NCBI GenBank assembly: GCA_030867875.1
Contig: JAOWCC010000577.1
Location: 150,032,344 to 150,096,343, forward strand
DNA length: 64,000 nucleotides
Source: Actinernus sp. WN-2022
Lineage: Eukaryota; Cnidaria; Anthozoa; Actiniaria; Actinernidae
Reading direction: 5' to 3'
A program made the position numbers and the translations under genes. Below the pieces are notes generated by a model that was not told the origin of the DNA, did no database searches, and saw only the letters and a program-made list of their open reading frames with translations. Numbering within the stretch: position 1 is the stretch's first letter; each line of letters starts with the position of its first letter. Below are positions 14,501-25,700 of the stretch, one piece after another.

Positions 14501-16730
14501 ATGGTTGTCAATTCCTTGTAAAACGTCGCTTCCAATTCCAATGTTTGATGTACTGTTTCAAAAACGAGCTGCAGTGTTTTATCACATTTACAAACGAGTG
14601 CGCAGCCCGAGTTTTTATAGATCTGATAAAACACTGCAGCTGCGAGTTTTTGGAACGGCTTCAAAAACGTCGATGTATAGAATCATCTAATTCAGTTATT
14701 TTGGCGAGAAAATGGAAGCAAATGTTTCTGTAAATGAAGACCGTATCTATATCAGATTGTGAAACACTCATTAAAGTGCATATGAAGCGAAAATTAATTT
14801 GATCTAATGTTAAAATGCTTTCGAAATGAGGAATAATGACATATTCCGTTTGTCAACATCTCATCTCGTTTCAGAGATATTCAGGTTTTTGTAATATGCA
14901 ATGAGAGGACCTACATGTATGACGTCACTTTGTTTGCACAGCCTTGGAGACAAATCACAAAATGAAGAATATCTCTACAAGTATTGGATAAAAAGTATTG
15001 AAACTTTGCACATATGTGGTACTATGGAAAATACACATCATTGTGCAAATTATGATGTTGCCATGGAAACACTTTGGCTCCAGGCTTCCACTACAAAGAA
15101 CACAAACTTCCCTAAATTCTCCTTTGTCAAACACAATTATTTTGGTGTGGGTCCAAAATATGATTTGGAACAATGTAGGCATTGTATTTTTTGTAACAAG
15201 GAAATAAATTGGAATTTTATGTTCAAGGTGAAAGGTGCGTGGGGCCATGAGAGTTTCCATGGCAACACCATAATTTGCACAGTCATGTGTACTTCATAGT
15301 GCCATACATGTGCAAAGTTTCAGTACTTTTTATCCAATACTAGTCTGTGTACTTGTAGAGAGATATTCTTCATTTTTGTGATTTGTCTCCAGGCTATGCA
15401 AACAATATGACGTCATAGGTCATCTCATTTGCATATTACAAAAACCTGAATATCTCTGAAACGAGATAAGATGTTGACAAACGGAAAATGTCATTATTCT
15501 TTATTTGGAAAGCATTTTAACATTAGAACACCTTAATTTTCGCTTCATATGCACTTTAAACATTTGTTTCTTTTGTTTTTTCCTCAAGAATTATTAATGA
15601 GATTTTGAAAAGTCATATATACCATCTCGATTTTGTAAATCTGATAAAGATCGTCCGCTCATTCTTTATCTAGTACATTAAGAGTATTGTTGAACTATTG
15701 TGTATAGTTATCCCGCTCATGGATTATAATTCATTTTGGGACCGACTCAGTTATGGGTTCTGAGAAAATTGGTTCGAATCCCGTTGGAGACAGGTTTTTT
15801 TCTTTCTATGTCACTTCACTTCTTTACTGTTGACATGTTAGTTTGACAGTTATTATGGACAGGACTTAGACATTTCAAAGTCCCCAGTAGTTTGAATGTC
15901 AAGGTCTTCGGACTTTGTAAGTGGAGTTGAAATCTTCATGAGAGTATTCGACGGGGGTTTCAAAGTACGTCACAAATTGAGACCTGTGGTTGGTAGTTGT
16001 TCTCATGAATAATTCATGAGTAGTATAATTATATTTTAATAACTTGTAGGATTTCAAGCACGATAGGTTACTCACCGTTCGGGACGCTTTCCACGTCAGA
16101 AAATATGTGATCATCATGATGGACATGTGAGTAGAACTCTTAAATGCTTATACCGCTGGCAGCATGCAGCCTGAAAACTATTTAAATTACCATAGGAGCC
16201 AAAGTTCAAGCTTTGGCCGCCTGTGCATCCTGTGAATTATCTTTGATCCCATGTTCGCCTTTCAGTTGAGAGTGACCAACGGAGCGGTTTGCTCTACAAC
16301 TTACTGGGTTTCCCTTCTCATACAATTGCAAATTGAAGTCTGACGTTTCAGGCTATTTTAGGCTATCGTTTCTTTCGAAACACAGTTGAACCCCGCTAAC
16401 TCGAACTCCCATGGGAAACCAAAAATAGTTCGAGTTAGCGGGGTACTACTGTTGATCATCTTTATCGATCAATTCCGTATATTCATTTTACCCCCAGCGT
16501 CGAAGGCAAGAACATGTTGGAATTCCTTGGAGACAAGCCCCGCGCTAACGAGGAGGATGCTGCCTTTGTATTGAGACAGACCCTTGATGCCCTTAAGTAT
16601 CTACATGGACAGAAGATCGTCCATCTCGATGTCCGGGTACGTAAACGACGTAGACGGCCACACACAGGCAGTCGCACCGAGTAATAGACCGCTCGTGGTC
16701 CGCTGTGGTAGATGCAGATATAGCTTTGTC

Positions 16731-16769
<39 letters not shown>

Positions 16770-19700
16770 GATAAGGGGAAAGAAAGATATGTAGATATAT
16801 AGATTTATAGATATATAGATAGAAATTAAGAACAAAAAGAATGAAGGAAGGAAGGAGGGAAGGAAGGAACGAACGAACGAACGAACGAAGAAAAAAGAAA
16901 GAAAGACTGTTATTTGATTGAAGAAAAGATTAGAACATGTTACCTTGGTATTAACCAATTAACCAATACTTAACCTATTTGGAAGCTCAAACATTATGGA
17001 TAGAAAGACTAACTCGCGTTTTTAACTGCAATCTTATACTCTATGAAATAGGATTCCACTTCCATAGAGTTAATCTCTACAGTGAATCATCTCCGCTGTG
17101 TCTACATTGCTGCTACAACTTTTACCGTTAAATCTTGCTGCGTAAAAATAAATATTTTTTGTATTTTTATTAGCCCGCCAATATCTTGGTAAAGAAGGAC
17201 TACACTTTGAAGCTTATCGACTATGGATGCGCTCGTAAGATCAATAGCGATGCTGGCGACATGGTAGATGCTGTTGGCGTTAACGAATTCGCAGGTACTA
17301 TTTTGGTTGGAGGCACGCCCATTAGCTTTCGCCAATCTCCATTCAAGCTACGATTAATATTTCTTCCTCATCTTCATCTCCATTCTCATTTCGTACCCAA
17401 TCCCCAGCCCCATCCCAAACACCACCCCAACCCCATACCCCATCCCCATACCCCATCCCAATCCAAGCTCCAACCACATTCTTCAACCCCATTTCACATC
17501 CCCATCCAAAACCCCAACCCATTCCCCAACTCCTTCCCAAAACTCCAACCCATTCCCCAACTCCATCCCAAAACCCCAACCCATTCCCTAACTCCTTCCC
17601 CAACTCCTTCCCCAAATCCTTCCCCAACCTAACAATAATAGTAACTAGGATTTACCAATGGCAAGTGAAATTCTGCCGAATTGTTGGTAGAGGAATCGTA
17701 GTTTAGCATGATGTACAAATGTAGTGAATGGAAAATGGAAGAAATTAGTATGTATTGTTTCTTTAGAATGTAATGTTGTTTAGGCTGGGCGATCTTTCTC
17801 GAATGGAAATATAATGGAATGGAATAATAACATAATAACGCCGAAAAGTATGTTGCCTTAGTTCCTCTTGAAACGTCACTAAAACGTTCGTCACCCTGAT
17901 GAATACTTCAACAAATAAATAAAGTTGCACTTGACATGATGAAAATAAAACAATTATGTGATGTTCACAGGTGAACTGGAAATAGTGGCCCACATAATAA
18001 CGCCCACAAGCACATAAAAGCCTACATTGCTTTCCTCTTGAAACGTCACTAAAACGTTCATCACCCTGATGGATACTTCCACAAACAAATAAAGTTGCAC
18101 TTGACCCGTTTGACTGAGAAAAAATTTTGTGAAGTCCACAAGTGAACTGGAAATAATAGCCCACATAATAAGTTAATAACGCCGACAAGCACATTGCCTT
18201 CCTCTTGAAACGTTACTAAAACGTTCCACCCTGATGAATACTTCCACAAACAAATAAAGTTGCACTTGACATGATGTTTGGCTGAGAAAATTTTAAAAAA
18301 CTTGTGTTTTTTACCGTTTTCTCCTTCACTGCATCAGTGCTAGGCTACCAGCCGTTTGTGTGAGCCCGCGTTCCTCCGCCACACCAGGCTCATGTCATTT
18401 GCCATGCGCACATTGTCTTCTGATATTGTGGGCTCAGAATCATCCAGACCGATCGACGGGTTCTCGCTTCATGTAGGCAGACATGAATTACTACTAAATT
18501 GTATTGTGTATTGTGTTCTATTGTACCACCGATCGACGACATCCAAATCTCGATCTGTGAACACGATTAGTTTCGCTGCCTCGCTCAGCCGCTCGGCAGC
18601 AATAATAAGCAATTATTGTACGAGGCTGAGCAAAATATGATGAATTGTCTGTGGCGAGCTACCAGCTATTTGCCGTGCAAATTGTTTTTATTATTCAGTG
18701 TTTTTGTTACCTTTGCCATCCAAAATGCTCGCAAATTTCCTCCTCTGAACACTCAACCGAGCGGCCATGTTGGATTTGTTGTTGAACAGCACTACGCATG
18801 CTCACAACAATATCTGCAGGCAAACGCTTATTTGCGCGCAGTTATTTGCAGGTGAATCAACCAATCAGAATTCGGGATACTGAGGAACTGAATAATATTA
18901 ATAATAATAATATATAATTTATATAGCTTGTTCATTCATAAAACTGCCCTAAGTGCTTTATAATACATTAATAATAGTTTAAAATTGATAAAATCGAAAT
19001 ATGAATATACAAATATAATACAAATCGATAATCGTACTAACGACGAGGAACGAAGTTGTCTCGCCGCTTTATATTTTTCAAGAATATCAGTTAAATAACA
19101 AGGAGCAAGTCCGTTAATTATAAAATCTTAAAAATAATACGTTGCTCAATTGGTAACCAGTGCAGTTCAACTAAAACTGGAGTAATATGTTTACGAGTGT
19201 AGGTAACAAGACGAGCAGCAGCGTTCTGTGCATACTGGAATTTCTGTAACAAATATTTAGGCAGGCTATAAAGTAAAGAATTGCAATCCAAAACCCCACC
19301 CCAATCCAAACTCCAACCACATTCTCCAACTCCTTCCCCATTCCACATCTTCATCCAGAACCCCACCCCCTCCCCCATCCGAAACCCCACCCCAATTCCC
19401 CATCCCGGCTTACCCATCCAAAATCCTAACCCCAGTTATCCCCTCCCCTTCCCTGACCCATCCCTGACCCATCCCTGACCAATAGTCCAATCCTCTCTTC
19501 CTCCCTCTACATACAGTACAATGTAGACCTAAGCGCCAAAAAATACTCAGAAAAATAAATAGAATAAAGTACTCTAAAAAGCAATATAACTATAATTTGT
19601 ATTAATTATCAGCCCCTGAACTTCTCGCCATGGACCCCGTGTTCTGGGCAGCAGACATGTGGAGTGTAGGTGTGCTACTGTACATCGTGTAAGTATGGAG

Positions 19701-22700
19701 TTCAATTCCTTCCTCGCATGTTCGCATAATCTGTTGACCTGCTTCATACGTGTATGTAAAAGATATAATGATTTTTATAAAATAACCCAGAGTAAACTCG
19801 CACTCTGATATGGCTGAAAGCCGTGTTTGTAATGAGTCATGAGACATAGATATTCTCTACCATTTCGCTGTGAAGTAGTTGGTGCGCGATTTACTTGTGA
19901 ATGAAATAAGAATGGGAAACGACAATGACAAAACGTTGACTTTCAATGTGCTTTATTGTTATCAGCAAAACTAGCACACAAAAATTGACAAGAATACAAC
20001 GTTTTCACAACCCTAGCATGTTAACATTTGCTAACAATCCCTGGATAATTAAAATTACAATAGGCCGGTCTTATGCATGATGATGTCACGCTCTTGTGAT
20101 CAATACCAAGCCTCACTTTCGCACAACATTTCCTCTTGTGGTGATCACACGGATATCAAAACCCGCAAAAATCTGTGGATTGGGTAACCTGGGCCGTTCT
20201 TTCCACTGGCGATAGAGTCTCCTTTGACAAGATATACACATCTCCCATCTGGGCAGGGAGATGTGCCTGTGCAGATTTGTCTCTACAATTATCATACCCA
20301 GGCACTTTGATCCATGTGGGATATTTGATATGATCTAATGCGCATGTCAGAAGTAGATTAAAGTGCAAGTATAATGTCAAAAAATAAAAATAAATATTGT
20401 ACTATTGTGTTTGTTTCCCACAAAAAGGTATTAATCTTGCAAATTTGTTAACATTTCTGGCATTCAATCCCTAATTTTGTTTACTTTTCATGGATCCTGT
20501 GACGTCATAAGATGAATCAACTCCCTCCCTAGAGAAAACTACTACAATAAGATCCCGTAGGTTTTCATTGTGACATCACAAGATGAATCAATCCCGCAAT
20601 TCGGGTAGCGTTTATTCTAGTTTAATTTTTGCTCCTGCCTCTCAAAGAAAACTAATTTTGACAACTGAAGTATATTAGAAATAGAATTTGGGGCAAAAAG
20701 AGTTAATGTTGTTTTATGGCTTTACTTGCACTTTAATGTTAAATTACCCAGTTTGTTAGTCTCAATCATTTCATGAGTAAAAAGGATCACATAGTTTGTA
20801 AATATATCAATTTTATGATCAGATCATTTGAAGCAGCTTCTTGCTTCTAGTTGTAGGCAATTTTGTCCAATAATAATTCAAACCAGCAAATGAAAATATA
20901 AAATACTTCATTAAACTTATAACGAATACTTGCTTGTAGAAGAGAAAGCCACAAAAGAATCGAATGCGAAAAAGAAATTACAAATCATAGTCAAAAGCTT
21001 CAAAGAAACCTAGATCAAAAGCCAATTCACTCTTTTCACCTTTTGGCCTTCTTGGATTGAAAGCGAGGCAATCCTTTGTTTTGTCAGGTTAGCCTCGCAG
21101 TCAAAACGAGGCTAACCTGACAAAAAAAGGATTGCCTCGCTTTCAATCGAAGATGGCCACCTGGCGAAAAGAGTGATATTAATGTCTTGTTTTGAAATTT
21201 ACATTTCATGGAAAATGATTTAAATTCTCTGCCGTGCCGCGTACAACAACAACTACAAGTTTATTCATACCAGAGAAGATAACATTTTACACACACAGAG
21301 CTAGAAAGAGAATATACGGTGTAAAGGTATGGGTTACCTAGAAATAACTTAAAAGCTCATCAAACAGGAAATGCAAACAGTTCCAACGTGAATGCCAGGT
21401 AACGATCAGTCACAAGATACAAAAGAATGAATCAATTACAGTAAGGAAATATACCACTGACATTGACACGGTGTTGAGAATTAGCCAATCACCACATGGC
21501 AAGCATTGCGATAAATTTACGCTGAATATTTAGCGTTTCATATTTTCCAATAGCGATGTTTCGTGTTTATAAACATTACAATTGTTACATTAATGTGCCA
21601 ACCATGATTTCAAAAGGCCGCTTTGTGTCAGGAACCAATGGATCTCTGGTTGGCACATTATTGACAATGGATGACGTGCAGTAAACATCGCTATTAGCAA
21701 GTTTCTCAAAGCTCAGGCTAATGCTCGAGTTAACTCGCTAGCACTCAGGAATAAATGTTCAATCAACTGCTTTTTGGGGGAAATATGTCTCCAGTGCAGA
21801 ATGGAAAGCGTTCACGCATCCGTTGCACTTCTGTTTATCCGAGGGCGGCTTTGCTTACAGAGTGCCTCATTGTCATTCATCAAATTTAAACAAACTACGA
21901 AACAATCTACGATAATTTTAATGATGTGAAATGTTCTTCAACGGTTTACAGACAATGCTCATGCAATCACGTGGTTGTACTGGGTGGCAAAATAGAAATC
22001 TTAGTTCATATATTTAAAGGCACTTGTACGAGATCGGTAGTGTTATTAGCAAAACCTGTTTGTAAATGCTATGTTCCACCTCCAATCGATTGTCGATCTT
22101 TCTAAAACAGCGTTTTTAAAGATAGCTTGCCATCCAGCACCATAGCAACGCCTTTCCCATGGGGATCACGAACTTAATTCATTCTATGGTTTGCACTCAA
22201 TCCCCAGAGATTCAAATGACAAAGAGCATGGTGGCCATGTTGGTGTACAGAACGAGGAATCTATTGTTAACTGTACACCAACATGGCGGCTATGACGTAA
22301 AGTGCAAAGGGTCTATTGTATTAGCCCGTGAATGTTTCCTGCAAAAGGCCTATTGTATGATTGTATGCAAGAACACGCCCTAACAGAGTGCCCTAACAGA
22401 GTGGATCATCCACTTAGCAAGCATTTGTTGTTTCTTAATAATAATACAATTTCTCTAATCTACACGGGCAAATGGCTCTGTAAGATACTCTCGTCACGTG
22501 ACTGACATGTTTTGACGCACTTCGACTAATTTAGATTCTCAGCACTGAAATTCATAAATTAAAGCGCGCAAATTGGAATGTGGTTACATTATGGGCTACG
22601 GTGTTTATTTAAAAACTCACGCTTTGTGTGAGATTGGACTCATGTATGAGCGCTCAAGGAGTTTTACTCCTCTGTTCAGATATGCTACGCAGGCACTACA

Positions 22701-25700
22701 GTTTGCCGTTCCAGAAAAAAATTTATTACGTTAATATGAAATGTTAACAAGACACGTATGTGAGCCGTTGTCTTCTGACACAGGTTGAGTGCAACACTGC
22801 CATTCACAGCTGAAGACGAAGACGAGGTTACCCAGGCTGTGATTGCCGTCGACTATGACATGTCAGCGGAATCGTTCGGCAAGTCGAGCGATGAGGCCAA
22901 GAACCTGGTGACGAAGCTGCTCGTTAGAGTGCCAGAGTAAGTGGCTTGGTGCTTGTCTTCCGTCTTTCCAAGAAGAAGAAATCTAGTACTTACTTTCTTT
23001 ATTCTTAGCTTTCAACCAATCCCAGAGCTTCAAATGTCACTGAAATAAGCGACGGTCATGTTGGTTGTTGATCAAATTGAAGAAGTTAACGAGGAACTCT
23101 TTTGTTGACATCAGCCAAGATGGCGGCGATGACGTCACATGAATGCGAACCAATAGCCCACTGTCGATATATGCTTCACTTGTCACGCACAAAGGTTTCA
23201 ATATGAGGCTCCGGGGTAAATTAACTTTATTCTTTTCTCGGAGAATAGACTACATTTTATTAACCCGGAGCCTCGTGTTGAAACGTTTTCCGTGACAGGT
23301 GAAGCATAAAAAGTGGGCTATTTTACCTTTGAGCAAAGATTTTTTTATAAAGAGATGTAAAGCAAGCATGCACTGTGTCCGAATGTCTTGATGTATTTTC
23401 TCGTCTGTAAAATTCTAACTGAGACAATTGATGATTATATATTTTTAGGTTTGTCTTATTTTGTTTATTTGTTATATTGTTATTTTTTGCTGCGTCCTCG
23501 GACGACGGCTTCGGTGAATATGTCACATACCTCCTCACTCCAGGCCAATAATCCTAACTAATTTTGCAGGAAACGTCCAACCGCTGTTCAAGTATTGGAA
23601 GGCGAATGGCTTGCAGTAAGTACCGTTTTTCTTCTTCACTTTCATAATATTCTCTTTTCTAAACTTGTAAATGTAACAAAATAATAAATCAATAAATGAG
23701 TACTAGTACAGAATGTATGTTATCAGAAGTCCATAACCAGACGTCTCTATAAGCAATGGAACGCGACCCATCAGTTTACGGTATAATCTATTATATCAGA
23801 AGTCCATAACCAGACATCTCGATAACCTATGGAACGCGGCCCATCAGTTTACGGTATAATCTATTATATCAGAAGTCCATAACCAGAAGTATCGATAAGT
23901 AATGAAATGCGGCCCATCGGTTTACGGTATAATCTATTATATCAGAAGTCCATAACCAGACATCTCGATAACCAATGGAACGCGGCCTATCAGTCTACGG
24001 TATGATCTATTATTAGAACGGTGCTCAAACTACTGTCGTGGGTGAAAAACAATGGCAGGCATGTTCTTTTTATAGACACAAATTAGGACAAAGGTTTTCA
24101 TATTTTGGAGTTGCTGGGGCAATAAGGTGTATCGATTTAGCGCGAATCGTTTTCTAAAAATAGATTATACCGTAAACTGATGCGCCAAGGCCCAGTATGA
24201 GATATCGAGACTCCTGCATGGTTATGGACTTCTGATGTTACATATGAATAATAAGTAATTGATGCAGAATGAGTAGCCGTGCTTTATAGGATCTACAAAC
24301 TCGAGCTGGAAGCGAGAAATCCGATAAAGCATGGACACGAATTCTGTATATGGCTTATCAAACGTCTAGGTGTATGGAGTCGTATTTTTCAGTACAACCT
24401 ATTTCGGCCGAAAAAATCGAAGTAAACGTTTATGTAAATCAGGACGAATACAGATCACTTAGCGCACATTGATTTCCTTCATGGATTATTAATGAGTTTG
24501 ATAATGAATATTATTTTATAAATCTGCAAATAACGCACGCAATATAAGTTTTTTTCGAGACTTATATAATAAAAAATCTTAGTCGGCTAATCAGGTAATA
24601 CGGCTGTGTATTTTATTCGTCGTGCCCATTTTGGCTCTCATATATATATATATATATATATAATATTATATAAGCTCGCCAAAACACACTCTGGTTAGCC
24701 GACTAATAACCTCCATTTATACTTTATAATATCACTTACGGGAGAATCCTTAGAACGTGTGGTTTGATTGGCTATAAATTGCTGGTGTTTTTTTCTCGTA
24801 GAATGGTAATTCCCAAAAGAGAAAGACCACCGATATTCCTGCTGGGAAGTTCAAGGCACTCAACCAAACTCTGGTGGAAGAAGTAAGTTAGAACATAAAG
24901 AACTTGATGTTCAAGAGAACTTCACCCAAGAGAACCGATTGTGTATCTCTCCCAATCTAATTACTCGGGCGTCCTGTGGCGAACTCGGGCTTCCTGTGGC
25001 GAGCCCGAGTCCTAAATAGTGATCTATTCTCACCGATCTTCCCTTCACTCTTTAAGCTATGGGAGAGAAAACGTTGATTGCCTTCAGGAAAGAGGTCAAA
25101 AGAGGGAGTGGAGGGTGGGGAAAAAGCAAAACTCTGAAGGCGAACCAAAAATACCGTCGAGTGAAGAGAAGACCAATAGCAAGTATGCCTACGGTCAAGC
25201 CATAGTTAGTCTCCCGACTCCTCGTGTAAAGTGAGATTAATTGATATGCACGATAGCTTATATACTCGGGAAGACCGCTGAAAATAGTGATCTATTCTCA
25301 CCGATCTTCCCTTCACTCTTTAAGCTATGGGAGAGAAAACGTTGATTGCCTTCAGGAAAGAGGTCAAAAGAGGGAGTGGAGGGTGGGGAAAAAGCAAAAC
25401 TCTGAAGGCGAACCAAAAATACCGTCGAGTGAAGAGAAGACCAATAGCAAGTATGCCTACGGTCAGGCCATAGTTAGTCTCCCGACTCCTCGTGTAAAGT
25501 GAGATTAATTGATATGCACGATAGCTTATATACTCGGGAAGACCGCTGAAAATAGTGATCTATTCTCACCGATCTTCCCTTCACTCTTTAAGCTATGGGA
25601 GAGAAAACGTTGGTTGTAGTACATGGCTAGCGGTAATTTATTTTTTGAGGCAGCTAGCGCACTAAGTACAAAGCATATCCTCCCAATCTCAAATGATTAA

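Larger units (their letters stand above)
11994..16049 (+). other. Intron 2 of the downstream kinase
   Basis: This phase-0 intron holds a LINE-like 3' tail at 12600-12895, a fold-back element arm interrupted by a MITE at 13955-14251, a large palindromic element at 14771-15559 and a tRNA-like box near 15771. No additional exon is needed for the reading frame. Confidence 0.55.
17295..19612 (+). other. Intron 5 of the downstream kinase
   Basis: This phase-1 intron contains a C-rich low-complexity tract at 17345-17632, a 160-170-bp tandem repeat at 17830-18273, an antisense LINE fragment at 19030-19290 and a second C-rich tract at 19285-19490. The second C-rich tract stops about 120 bases before exon 6. 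Confidence 0.6.
19689..22783 (+). other. Intron 6 of the downstream kinase
   Basis: This phase-2 intron contains a TTAA-ended element at 20358-20736, a perfect hairpin MITE at 21028-21175, a MITE at 21549-21695 and one with a chromatin-factor-like motif at 22190-22312. Nothing else coding is seen. Confidence 0.55.
23616..24801 (+). other. Intron 8 of the downstream kinase (absent from the upstream copy)
   Basis: This 1186-bp phase-0 intron splits a segment that is one exon in the paralogue at 902-1028. It contains the 73-bp repeat element at 23711-24250 and an AT microsatellite. Confidence 0.7.

Noticed and set aside
14443..14733. 96-residue frame, possible small gene
   Set aside because: It lies in the arm of a fold-back repeat present elsewhere in the window with disrupted frames.
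14901..15299. 132-residue frame across a palindrome
   Set aside because: It spans the arms and loop of the 14771-15559 element; a frame on the opposite strand is nearly as long because of the symmetry.
15771..15781. Functional tRNA gene
   Set aside because: Only a B-box-like motif is present; no cloverleaf can be formed with upstream sequence.
17186..17632. 148-residue plus-strand frame
   Set aside because: Its first third is kinase exon 5 and the rest reads past the GT donor at 17295 into a C-rich tract.
17830..18273. Hammerhead ribozyme or retrozyme, because CTGATGA and GAAAC recur in a short tandem repeat
   Set aside because: The sequence after the GAAA stem (GTCACC) cannot pair with the sequence before CTGATGA (also GTCACC), so stem I is missing, and no short stem II joins CTGATGA to the next GAAA.
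22159..22383. 74-residue plus-strand frame
   Set aside because: It covers a MITE whose inverted repeats produce the frame; no splice sites fit the kinase.
25013..25612. Split direct repeats (A1-B1-A2-B2) of a Ngaro-type element
   Set aside because: The units are contiguous with a constant 268-bp period and no interposed A segment, and no matching copy is seen at the other end. It is a plain tandem repeat on present evidence.
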